Source of the DNA: Oscillibacter sp.
Lineage (GTDB): Bacteria; Bacillota; Clostridia; Oscillospirales; Oscillospiraceae
DNA length: 18,761 nt
NCBI GenBank assembly: GCA_003522105.1
Contig: DPGF01000093.1
Location: forward strand, 1 to 18,761
Direction of reading: 5' to 3'
Shown here: one piece after another, positions 6,853 through 13,989 of the stretch
Layout: every line of letters starts with the position of its first letter
How positions within the stretch are numbered: the first letter of the stretch is position 1
Position numbers and translations under genes: made by a program
Notes under the pieces: model-generated
Told to the model about the DNA's origin: nothing
Databases searched by the model: none
What the model saw: the letters and a program-made list of their open reading frames with translations, nothing else

Positions 6853-8262
6853 ATGGAGCACAAAAGAAAGAAATTTACAGAGTTTTTTAACGACCTGAAC
6901 CCCTTGACATTGTTATTTGCACTGGTCATTGTTGTTTCGCTGCTGACGTATATTATCCCCGCCGGTCAGTTTGAACGCGTGGCCGATGAGACGGGACGAA
7001 TGATGGTCGTGCCCGGTACGTATCAGACGATCGAGTCCAATCCCGCAACGCCCGTTACGGTGCTGATGTCCTTTGACGCGGGCCTGAAGAGCGCTTCGTC
7101 CATCATCTCCTTCCTGCTGCTCATCGGCGGCTCGCTGGGTGTGATTTCTTCCACCGGTGCGATTGAGTCTGCGCTGAGCATGCTTGTGAAGAAGTTCGGT
7201 AGCGACCGCAGTCGGAGCGTCATCATTGCCGGCGTGATGTTCTTCTTCATGTTCTGCTCCTCCTCCTTCGGCATGGGGCAGGAAATGATGGCATTTGCCC
7301 CGTTTATCACCGTGCTGATGGTGTCGTTGGGATTTGATACGGTAACAGCCATCGGTAGCATGATTTTGGGCTACGCGATCGGCTACGGCTCCGGATTCCT
7401 GAACCCGTTTAACCTGGCGGTCGCCCAGTCTATCGCGGGTCTGCCTTATCCCTCCGGCATGGGCTATCGCATCGGCCTGAGCCTGGTGCTTTACGTTGTG
7501 GCACTGATTTACATGGTGCGCTATGCAAAGCGCGTGCATAAGGATCCGTCCAAGAGCCTCAGCCCCATTGTTCCCGATGAGTTTAAGAATAGCAATTCTC
7601 ACGATGTGCCCATGACCGCCGGCCACATCCGCGTTTGGGTGGTGTTTATCCTTGGCCTTGCCTTCCTCATCTGGGGTGCTGTGGTGAAGGGTTTCTATCT
7701 GTCCGAGATCTCCACGATCTTCCTCGTGATCGGCCTGCTGGCGGGCCTGCTCAACGGATACGGGCTGAACCGCATCTTTACCGCTTTCAGCAAGGGTGCA
7801 AAGGATATGGCGATCCCCTGCCTGATCATCGGCTTTGCCATGGCCATTACCTACATTCTTAATTCCGCGTCGATCCTGGACAGCATTGTCTACTACCTGT
7901 CCCTGCCGCTCACGCATCTTCCTACCATCGTTTCTGCCGGTGGCATGGTCGTCGTGCAGACCCTGATCAACTTCTTTGTGAACTCCGGCTCGACGCAGGC
8001 GGCTGTCACCATGCCCATCATGTCTCCCCTTGCGCAGATTCTTGGTGTCAATCAGCAGGTGGCGGTGCTGGCGTTCCAGCTGGGCGACGGCCTTTCCAAC
8101 ATGCTGTGGGTCACCTGCGGCACGCTGATGATCGGCCTTGGTATTGCCCGCATCAACTATGTCCAGTGGGTCAAGTTTATCCTCAAGATCTTCCTGGTGA
8201 TGGAAGTGATCGCCATTGGCGCTGTTATGCTGGCCCAGCTGCTGAACTGGGGCCCGTTCTGA
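6853..8262 (+). CDS. YfcC family membrane transporter, 469 aa
   Basis: This is an inner-membrane secondary transporter of the YfcC/DcuC-like group (ArsB-NhaD/ion transporter superfamily), a group annotated for basic amino acid, arginine/ornithine or C4-dicarboxylate exchange; the substrate here is not determined. Signature segments are NPLTLLFALVIVVSLLTYII followed by PAGQFER at the N-terminus, GSLGVISSTGAIESAL, SSSFGMGQEMMAFAPF, YGSGFLNPFNLAVAQSIAGL, and NFFVNSGSTQAAVTMPIMSP near the end. About 12 hydrophobic segments are visible. ATG 6853 is chosen for the GGAGG 8 bases upstream; the frame is open to 6775 but with no ribosome binding site. It is the first gene of a + operon, 13 bp ahead of the dipeptidase, which suggests that the imported substrate is a small peptide or that its products are exchanged. 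Confidence 0.87.
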   Translation: MEHKRKKFTEFFNDLNPLTLLFALVIVVSLLTYIIPAGQFERVADETGRMMVVPGTYQTIESNPATPVTVLMSFDAGLKSASSIISFLLLIGGSLGVISSTGAIESALSMLVKKFGSDRSRSVIIAGVMFFFMFCSSSFGMGQEMMAFAPFITVLMVSLGFDTVTAIGSMILGYAIGYGSGFLNPFNLAVAQSIAGLPYPSGMGYRIGLSLVLYVVALIYMVRYAKRVHKDPSKSLSPIVPDEFKNSNSHDVPMTAGHIRVWVVFILGLAFLIWGAVVKGFYLSEISTIFLVIGLLAGLLNGYGLNRIFTAFSKGAKDMAIPCLIIGFAMAITYILNSASILDSIVYYLSLPLTHLPTIVSAGGMVVVQTLINFFVNSGSTQAAVTMPIMSPLAQILGVNQQVAVLAFQLGDGLSNMLWVTCGTLMIGLGIARINYVQWVKFILKIFLVMEVIAIGAVMLAQLLNWGPF

Positions 8263-8275
8263 GAAAGAGAATAAA

Positions 8276-9733
8276 ATGAATATGAATGATCAGCTTTTGA
8301 AAAATCGTACGCTTTATCACTTCTACCAGCTGTGCCAGATTCCGCACGGAAGCCACGACGAGGAGCGACTCAGCACCCATCTGCTCCACTGGGCGCAGGA
8401 ACTGGGGCTGGAGGCCTATCAAGATGAGAGCATGAATCTCATCATTAAAAAACCGGCCTCTCCGGATCGGCAGTCTGCGGCGCCCGTTATGCTGCAGGCA
8501 CACCTCGATATGGTTTGTGACAAAGAGCCGGGGGGCGAGTTTGACTTTTCGCAGGACCCCATTCCATGGAAGGTGGAGGGGGATTGGATCTCCTCTGCGG
8601 CAGGAACCACGTTGGGCGCCGACTGCGGTATCGGCGTGGCCCTGATTCTGGCGATGCTGGAAGCGGACGATTACTCCCACCCGCCCATCGAGGCGATCTT
8701 AACGACCCGCGAAGAGACGGATATGGGCGGTGCCTATCATCTGGATTTTACAAAACTGAGCGGCCGGCGTATGATCAATTTGGACGTCAGTCCGGATCAG
8801 AAGCTGTTGGCAGGTTCTTGTGGCGGCGCGGCAATCGAACTGGATCTGCCCATTGCCCGCGTGGCAGACGAGCCAGACGGCGAATGCTTCCGCATCACCG
8901 TCAGCGGACTGAAGGGCGGCCACTCGGGAGCGGATATTGCCAAGGGCCGCAACAACGCGCTGCTGCTGTTGGGACGGCTGCTGCGCACGCTGGCCGCAGA
9001 ATTTAAGGATCTCGGTCTGGTGGATATGCAAAGCGGCAATTCCCGGCTTGCCATTCCAAGAGAGGCTACCATGCTGGTCCGTCTGCCGGAAGGCATGTTG
9101 CGGCCTCTGCAGGACTCAATGAAAGCTTTTGAGCAGAGCGTTGCATTGGAATGCTCGTCCATTCCGGATCTCTGCTTGAACTGCACGGCGGTGGAGCGGC
9201 AGGAGCGGCGCTCCCTGGAGCGCGCGTCGCTGGATCGACTCTGCGACTTGCTCTGCCTCGTTCCGAATGGCATCTATGCTATGAACGCGCTGCCTCTCGG
9301 TACGGTGGAGAGTTCCTGCAATCTGGGTATCCTTCAGCTTCTTGAAAATCAGGTACACCTGGTTACGGAAATGCGGGGGAGCTATCGTTCCACGCGCCAG
9401 TGCATCATCGACCAGTACGAAACGCTGGCCCGGCTTCTGGGCGGGACGATCAGCATGCACAGCAGCTATCATTCCTGGCTCTATCAGCCTGACTCCTCGC
9501 TGCGCGAACGCGTATTGGAAGTCTATCGGCAAAGAGAGCAGAAGGAGATGAACGTGGAGGTTGCGCATGCAGGCAACGAGATCGGCATCTTCTATGAGGC
9601 CATTGAAGGGCTGGACGCAGTGGCTATGGGCCCGACGCGCCTTGATTACCACTCTCCGAAAGAGAGACTGAGCATTTCTTCTTCTATCCGCTTTGAAGAG
9701 TTTTTGAAGCAGGTTTTAGAGCAATTACAATAA
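8276..9733 (+). CDS. pepD: PepD-type aminoacyl-histidine dipeptidase (M20C metallopeptidase)
   Basis: This cytosolic zinc dipeptidase of the M20 family cleaves Xaa-His and related dipeptides, including beta-alanyl-histidine. Metal and catalytic motifs are in place: AHLDMVCDK (His76, Asp78), TTLGADCGIGVA (Asp116), REET (Glu146-Glu147), NLD (Asp170), the GGHSGADI loop (His216) and a C-terminal HSPKERLSI His. At 485 aa it has the full length of PepD with its dimerisation lid domain. Two usual positions differ: the LGADNG Asn is Cys117, and the EETG Gly is Asp149. It starts 13 bp after the YfcC-type transporter, with AAAGAGAA as a modest ribosome binding site, and is followed 18 bp later by the AEC carrier. 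ATG 8282 (MNDQLL) is an alternative start. Confidence 0.9.
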   Translation: MNMNDQLLKNRTLYHFYQLCQIPHGSHDEERLSTHLLHWAQELGLEAYQDESMNLIIKKPASPDRQSAAPVMLQAHLDMVCDKEPGGEFDFSQDPIPWKVEGDWISSAAGTTLGADCGIGVALILAMLEADDYSHPPIEAILTTREETDMGGAYHLDFTKLSGRRMINLDVSPDQKLLAGSCGGAAIELDLPIARVADEPDGECFRITVSGLKGGHSGADIAKGRNNALLLLGRLLRTLAAEFKDLGLVDMQSGNSRLAIPREATMLVRLPEGMLRPLQDSMKAFEQSVALECSSIPDLCLNCTAVERQERRSLERASLDRLCDLLCLVPNGIYAMNALPLGTVESSCNLGILQLLENQVHLVTEMRGSYRSTRQCIIDQYETLARLLGGTISMHSSYHSWLYQPDSSLRERVLEVYRQREQKEMNVEVAHAGNEIGIFYEAIEGLDAVAMGPTRLDYHSPKERLSISSSIRFEEFLKQVLEQLQ

Positions 9734-9751
9734 CGAAATGGTGACACTGAC

Positions 9752-10663
9752 ATGCAAAACGCAATGACAATTTTCCAGCAGATTCTGACGATGTTCCTTT
9801 ATATGGCGGCCGGCTTTTGCCTCTTTCGCAGCAAGCTGGTGAGCAAAGAGGGGAGCGTTGGCTTTGCTCATACCCTTATCTATCTGGTGTTGCCATGTGC
9901 AATTCTTCAATCCTTCTTTACGGAGCGAACGGCAGAAAAGGCGGCGGCCCTTGGAGCATCATTTCTGTGGGGCTTTTTGATCCTGTTGCTGTCGATGGCG
10001 GTCTCGGCACTGTTGTTCCGCAAACGTCCGATCGACAACTTCGGCGGAGCCTTTTCTAACGCCGGCTTTATGGGATTGCCCCTGATCACCTCCATTCTGG
10101 GTCAGGAATGCGTCTTTTATGTGGCAGGTTTGATCGCTTTTCTGAACATTCTCCAGTGGTTTTACGGCCAGAGCGTTCTTTCCGGAAAAAGGGGAAAACT
10201 GTCCGTTCAGACGATCCTGAAAAACCCGCTGGTGATCGCGCTTCTTGTGGGAATTGCGGCATTTTTGACCGGCCTGCGCCCGCCGCAGTTCGTCTCCCGG
10301 TGCGTGGCGTCCATCAGCGCAATGAACGGCCCTGTCGCCATGATCATTCTTGGATTCTATCTGGCACAGACGAATCTTCGCGCGCTTTTCGGAAAGGCGT
10401 CTACCTATGCGGTGTCCGCCGTGCGTCTGCTGCTGATCCCGCTGCTGACAATGGGAGTGCTTGCGGTAGTGCCCGGGGTTTCTGCTGATATTAAGCTGGC
10501 GCTGCTGTTGGCGGCCAGTGCTCCGATCGGTGCCAACGTAGCCGTCTATGCACAGAAATTGGGGAAGGACTACGTGTATGCAGTGGAAACCGTTTGTCTC
10601 AGCACTCTGTTTTCGCTGGTTACCCTGCCTGCGATCATTCTGCTGGCAGAAAAGGTTTTTTGA
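9752..10663 (+). CDS. Auxin efflux carrier (AEC) family transporter, 303 aa
   Basis: This predicted secondary carrier belongs to the AEC family (bacterial members move malate, malonate or other organic acids and some amino acids; the substrate here is unknown). It has about ten hydrophobic helices in two repeats. Family signatures are FSNAGFMGLPLITSILG in the first half and AASAPIGANVAVYAQKLGKD near the C-terminus, with VYAVETVCLSTLFSLVTLP closing. It is the last gene of the LysR-controlled operon, 18 bp after pepD, and may export a product or exchange for the YfcC substrate. No terminator follows inside the element, so transcription probably continues antisense across the spoVT 5' fragment towards the hairpin at 11022-11062. 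Confidence 0.9.
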   Translation: MQNAMTIFQQILTMFLYMAAGFCLFRSKLVSKEGSVGFAHTLIYLVLPCAILQSFFTERTAEKAAALGASFLWGFLILLLSMAVSALLFRKRPIDNFGGAFSNAGFMGLPLITSILGQECVFYVAGLIAFLNILQWFYGQSVLSGKRGKLSVQTILKNPLVIALLVGIAAFLTGLRPPQFVSRCVASISAMNGPVAMIILGFYLAQTNLRALFGKASTYAVSAVRLLLIPLLTMGVLAVVPGVSADIKLALLLAASAPIGANVAVYAQKLGKDYVYAVETVCLSTLFSLVTLPAIILLAEKVF

Positions 10664-10749
10664 TTTCACCCAGTCTGCCTTGATGAATTGAGCGGACGCA
10701 CATTGCCTTTGGAGCAGCAACCTGACGGAACAGCAGGAAGTATGTACGG

Positions 10750-10923
10750 TCAGAAGCCGTTTCGTTTTGCTAAGGCCAACATTGCAAAGCAACACCTCTC
10801 CCACCGTGCCAATGTCATCTGCAACGGGTCGCCCTCGCGGATACGCATGGTGCGGCGGATCTCCTTGGGGATGACAACACGGCCGAGGTCGTCGATCCGT
10901 CTGACAATTCCGGTTGCTTTCAT
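10750..10923 (-). CDS. spoVT: spoVT 5' fragment: SpoVT DNA-binding N-terminus with element-encoded tail, 57 aa
   Basis: The start is ATG at 10923 with AAAAGGAG upstream. It reads MKATGIVRRIDDLGRVVIPK then EIRRTMRIREGDPL, the near-invariant AbrB-type N-terminus of SpoVT. After Leu34 (the attR core) it runs into element sequence (QMTLARWERC…AKRNGF) and stops at TGA 10750-10752. The truncated product lacks the DGEVIFKKY strand that completes the swapped-hairpin fold and the whole GAF domain, so it is probably inactive as SpoVT; weak or dominant-negative dimerisation is possible. Joined to codons at 188 and below, it restores an open frame of at least 92 codons. The promoter is not clear; in Bacillus spoVT is transcribed in the forespore by SigG. 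Confidence 0.92.
   Translation of the reverse strand: MKATGIVRRIDDLGRVVIPKEIRRTMRIREGDPLQMTLARWERCCFAMLALAKRNGF
10804..10833. other. attR junction (core plus right attP half-site)
   Basis: The core caacgggtcgcc is at 10822-10833, identical to 177-188. The second dyad arm is 10804-10827 and the central gtcg is 10828-10831. On the gene strand the spoVT frame crosses from chromosomal codons (…RIREGDPL) into element-derived codons here. The arm lies on the element side of the core, as expected for half of attP. Confidence 0.82.
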
Positions 10924-10973
10924 CTATCAAAACTCCTTTTATACTCGATAAACTGCACTTAGTCTTTGGAAAA

Positions 10974-10997
10974 GCCGCCAATTTATCCAAAGGCGGC
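10974..10997 (-). other. GC hairpin in the spoVT 5' region
   Basis: The stem gccgcc / ggcggc has a 12-base loop, and the minus strand has TTTT directly after it. It lies about 50 bp upstream of the spoVT start, with no other minus gene feeding into it in the window. It could be a weak terminator or a leader structure of spoVT. Confidence 0.4.
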
Positions 10998-11021
10998 GTT
11001 GGAAGATTTTACAGCCTGCGG

Positions 11022-11062
11022 ACAAACCACCGAATCAGATGTTCTCTGATCCGGTGGTTTGT
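11022..11062 (+). terminator. Intrinsic terminator reading rightward
   Basis: A long stem (acaaaccaccg / ccggtggtttgt, extended by atcaga / tctgat) is followed on the + strand by aattttt. It would stop + transcripts that leave the element operon before they reach yitT. Confidence 0.65.
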
Positions 11063-11122
11063 AATTTTTGCCGAATTTCTTCCTCTGCTTTTCAATCATA
11101 CCGCCGAATTCTTACGCATCAC

Positions 11123-11151
11123 TTGCGAAAACGGAGCAAACCCCTTATAGT
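11123..11151 (+). promoter_or_regulatory. yitT promoter
   Basis: TTGCGA (11123-11128) and TATAGT (11146-11151) have a 17-bp spacer, about 55 bp ahead of the start codon. Confidence 0.55.
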
Positions 11152-11206
11152 TAAAATGTTGTACTGCGCGTTGCGTGGCGCGGAATAAAAAAGGAAATGG
11201 TACGAT

Positions 11207-12091
11207 GTGATGATGAAGAGAGCAAAGCTGACAGCACAGCAGCAGAAAAAACGGGACGTCCTGTTGGACGTGCTGACGGTTCTGTTTGCCTGCCCGCTCA
11301 TCTCGGCGGCGATCGCGGTATTCAATGTGCCGAACGATATTGCGCCGGGCGGCGTAGCCGGTCTTTCCACGGCGCTGGCAGAGGTGTTCCCGCCCATCAG
11401 CGTGGGCGTGTGGATGGTCATGCTGAATACGCCGCTGCTGCTTGCAGCATGGCGCAGATTCAAGCGCCGTGCGCTTGTCATGACGCTTGCGGCCACGGGT
11501 TCCGTTGCCGTGCTGGTAGATATTTTCGGACTGCTGCTGCCGGCCTACTCCAATAATCCTCTGCTCGCGGCGATCGCGGGCGGCACGTTCACGGGCCTCG
11601 GCGCGGGACTGCTGCTGCAAAGAGGGATCAGCACCGGCGGAACAGATCTTCTGGCACTGCTGCTGCGAAGGATCTTTCCGAATCTGCGCACGGGAATGCT
11701 GATGCTCTGCATCGACATCTCGGTCGTCACCTTTGCGGTCATCGTCTTTAAGGATATTGAGGTCGCCCTGTATTCAGCGATCGCAATTTTCATTGTTTCG
11801 AAGATCGTCGATGCCATCGCGCAGGGCGTGGACTATGCCAAGGTCATCTACACCGTGACGGAGCACGGCGACGAGGTCTCGCGCGCAGTTACGGAACGCG
11901 CCGACCGCGGCACGACGATCGTGAAGGCGCAGGGCGGCTATGCGCGCGGCGACAAGCAGATCGTTATCACCGTTGCCCGCCGCAACAGCCTTGCGCAGAT
12001 TCTGCGGATCATCAAAGAGACCGATCCGGGCGCTTTTACCTTCGTCACCGACTCGACCGAGGTGCACGGTCAGGGGTTCAAGGTGCAGTAG
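11207..12091 (+). CDS. YitT family membrane protein (DUF161 + DUF2179)
   Basis: This integral membrane protein of unknown transport role is widespread in Firmicutes. The N-terminal membrane domain has about five or six helices with the diagnostic stretches FNVPNDIAPGGVAGLSTAL, FTGLGAGLLLQRGISTGGTD and SKIVDAIAQGVDYAK. The soluble C-terminal DUF2179 domain (from about residue 215) has RGTTIVKAQGGYARGDKQ and ITVARRNSLAQILRIIKETD, ending TEVHGQGFK. At 294 aa it is full length. The start is GTG 11207 or ATG 11210/11213, behind AAAAGGAA; spacing cannot decide between them. It is divergent from spoVT and convergent with cls. It lies outside the element. Confidence 0.92.
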   Translation: MMMKRAKLTAQQQKKRDVLLDVLTVLFACPLISAAIAVFNVPNDIAPGGVAGLSTALAEVFPPISVGVWMVMLNTPLLLAAWRRFKRRALVMTLAATGSVAVLVDIFGLLLPAYSNNPLLAAIAGGTFTGLGAGLLLQRGISTGGTDLLALLLRRIFPNLRTGMLMLCIDISVVTFAVIVFKDIEVALYSAIAIFIVSKIVDAIAQGVDYAKVIYTVTEHGDEVSRAVTERADRGTTIVKAQGGYARGDKQIVITVARRNSLAQILRIIKETDPGAFTFVTDSTEVHGQGFKVQ

Positions 12092-12173
12092 AAGTTCTCT
12101 CAAGTCAAATAAAGCATCTGCGGAAGCGCGCTGTATCCGGATCATGGCGGCTGCTTTTCGTGTGATAAAAGGA

Positions 12174-12201
12174 AAAACCACGTGCCGCGGCACGTGGTTT
12201 T
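12174..12201. terminator. Bidirectional terminator between yitT and cls
   Basis: A 28-bp perfect palindrome with accacgtgcc / ggcacgtggt at its centre and A- and T-runs at its two ends. It sits between the convergent yitT and cls stop codons. Confidence 0.85.
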
Positions 12202-12213
12202 CGGCTGCTTCGC

Positions 12214-13785
12214 TTACAGCAGCGGGGCAATGATGCGCATGGCCGGGCCGATGAGCTTACGCAGGAAAGGATCGTTTTTGAGCAGTTCGTAGTCCGCGCG
12301 GACGCAGTGTGTGAGCGTTTGCTGAAAATCGCGCTCGATGTTGGCGATCTCCGGCGCCTCGTAGAGGTAGGAGGCGCACTCGAAATGGTGGTACAGGCTG
12401 CGATAGTCGAGGTTGATCGTGCCGACGACGGCCTTGCGGTCGTCGCTGACAAAGACCTTGGCATGCACAAAACCCGGCTCATACTCGTAGATCTGCACGC
12501 CGTTTTCCAAAAGGCGGCGGTAATAGGTGTGCGCGAGCGAGAAAGCGATCTCTTTATCAGGCACATGGGGCAGAATGAGTTGCACCTCCACGCCGCGGCG
12601 CGCGGCGTAGGTCAGCGCCGTGACCATCTCGTTGTCCATGATGAGATACGGCGTCATGATGTGCACGTAGCGGTTGGCGCGGTTGATGATGTCCAGATAC
12701 ACCATTTCGCCGACGAGGTTACGGTCGAGCGGACTGTCGCCGTAGGGAATGACATAACCCGGTGCCTTTTCGCGCGGCGGCTGCGCAATATCGAGATACT
12801 GCCGGTAGCTTTCCGGCGCGAAGTGAAGGGAACTGATGTCCCACATCTGCAAAAACATCAGCGTCAGGCTGCGCACGGCGTCGCCGCGCAGGGCGATGGC
12901 TGTGTCCTTCCAGTGGCCGTAGCGCGAGGAGAGGTTGATGTACTCGTCGGAGAGGTTGATGCCGCCTGTGAAGCCGACCTTGCCGTCGATGACCATGATC
13001 TTGCGGTGGTCGCGGTAGTTGTAGTGCGTGGAGACGAACGGGCGCAGCGGGGCGAACATCTTGCAGGCGATGCCGAGCTTCTGGAGCTTTTTGGGATAGT
13101 TGTAGGGCAGCAGCGCCACGGCGCAGGTGCCGTCGTACATGACGCGAACCTCCACGCCGGCGTTGACCTTTTCTTTCAGAATTTCCAGCACGCGGCCCCA
13201 CATGTAACCCTCCTTAACGATGAAATACTCAAGGAAGATGAAATGCTCGGCCTTTTGCAGCTCATCGAGCATCACGTCGAATGCGTCGTCGCCGAGCGGA
13301 AAATACTCCGCCTCGGTGTTCCGGTAGCAGGGAAAGCCGCAGGAATTGAGATAGGTGGCAAGATTCCGAAGCCCTTCCGGCAGCTCTTCGCTCGGGCAAG
13401 CGTCAGCACAGGGGGCGAGGTCTTCCGTCTGCGCCAGAATGTCGTTGTAGCGGCGGATCATCAGCCGGTGGCCAAGGTCGGTTTTGATGTAGATATACAG
13501 GATCAAACCAAAGACGGGCAAAATGGCGAGAATGAAAAACCACGTGAGCTTGATGGTCGGGTTGTCGTCGTTTCCGAAGAGGAACAGCACGACCGCGGCG
13601 GAAAGCAGCGAGCTGCCGCCCCAGAAATAGGGGAGGAAGCCCTCCAGATAGCGGAAGCCGGCAAACAGAAACAGGATCTGGACGATCAGCGACACAATGA
13701 TGATTCCGGTGCGGCCGAATACGATCTGGATCAGCTTGCGTTTGCCTTTTTCGAGCAGCAGAATGCGATTGTCTTCTTTTTCCAT
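12214..13785 (-). CDS. cls: Cardiolipin synthase (phospholipase D family)
   Basis: This membrane enzyme makes cardiolipin from two phosphatidylglycerols. Two hydrophobic helices lie near residues 24-45 and 58-75, with a third near 80-100 containing the bacterial PLDc_N-type segment WFFILAILPVFGLILYIYI. The two HKD catalytic motifs are complete: His260-Lys262-Asp267 (HRKIMVID, then GGINLSDEY) and His441-Lys443-Asp448 (HAKVFVSD, then GTINLDYRSL). At 523 aa it is slightly longer than the usual 480-510. The ATG at 13785 has GAAAGGA upstream. It is monocistronic, with its own promoter and the palindromic terminator downstream. Confidence 0.95.
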   Translation of the reverse strand: MEKEDNRILLLEKGKRKLIQIVFGRTGIIIVSLIVQILFLFAGFRYLEGFLPYFWGGSSLLSAAVVLFLFGNDDNPTIKLTWFFILAILPVFGLILYIYIKTDLGHRLMIRRYNDILAQTEDLAPCADACPSEELPEGLRNLATYLNSCGFPCYRNTEAEYFPLGDDAFDVMLDELQKAEHFIFLEYFIVKEGYMWGRVLEILKEKVNAGVEVRVMYDGTCAVALLPYNYPKKLQKLGIACKMFAPLRPFVSTHYNYRDHRKIMVIDGKVGFTGGINLSDEYINLSSRYGHWKDTAIALRGDAVRSLTLMFLQMWDISSLHFAPESYRQYLDIAQPPREKAPGYVIPYGDSPLDRNLVGEMVYLDIINRANRYVHIMTPYLIMDNEMVTALTYAARRGVEVQLILPHVPDKEIAFSLAHTYYRRLLENGVQIYEYEPGFVHAKVFVSDDRKAVVGTINLDYRSLYHHFECASYLYEAPEIANIERDFQQTLTHCVRADYELLKNDPFLRKLIGPAMRIIAPLL

Positions 13786-13861
13786 AGATGTCCTTTCTCA
13801 GACTGACCGTGCCTGCGGGGCGGCGCGGGGCATAACTCTATACTAAAGGTGTATTTACTTC

Positions 13862-13890
13862 ATCATAGCATGACTTTTGAAAAAAGCCAA
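13862..13890 (-). promoter_or_regulatory. cls promoter
   Basis: On the minus strand TTGGCT (13885-13890) and TATGAT (13862-13867) have a 17-bp spacer, leaving a leader of about 70 nt. Confidence 0.6.
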
Positions 13891-13933
13891 CCTGTTTTCG
13901 CGGGGAAACGGGCGCGGCGGCGCGAAACGGCAC

Positions 13934-13962
13934 TTGGCGATTCTGCTTTCCTGTGTTAGAAT
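13934..13962 (+). promoter_or_regulatory. DNA glycosylase promoter
   Basis: TTGGCG (13934-13939) and TAGAAT (13957-13962) have a 17-bp spacer, just ahead of the AAGGAG at 13977-13982. Confidence 0.6.
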
Positions 13963-13989
13963 AAGAAAAAAGAAAAAAGGAGCGGGCAG

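Larger units (their letters stand above)
177..10833. mobile_element. 10.6-kb serine-recombinase element interrupting spoVT
   Basis: The two ends lie inside two halves of one gene. The SpoVT N-terminal codons end at the right border and the SpoVT continuation starts at the left border, both on the minus strand and in the same frame. A 12-bp direct repeat, caacgggtcgcc, marks both borders (177-188 and 10822-10833); it extends to 16 of 17 matches at 172-188 and 10817-10833. Taking the crossover at the central tc (184-185 and 10829-10830), the mobile unit is 10,645 bp. It carries its own large serine recombinase at the left end, a rhuM-like/ankyrin gene run, degenerate integrase debris and a LysR-controlled transport/peptidase operon. 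No conjugation, replication or phage structural genes are seen, so it is not a conjugative element or a full prophage. That excision restores spoVT is inferred from sequence; activity is not shown. Confidence 0.9.

Noticed and set aside
6913..7917. 334-aa minus frame opposite the YfcC-type transporter
   Set aside because: Composition is typical of antisense to a membrane protein; no ribosome binding site.
10924..10973. SigG or SigF promoter for spoVT
   Set aside because: Only weak partial matches, and the nearest TATAAA overlaps the ribosome binding site, so no promoter is called.
12307..13806. 499-aa + strand open frame
   Set aside because: It lies opposite the full cardiolipin synthase with both HKD motifs; it is a mirror frame without any recognisable domain.
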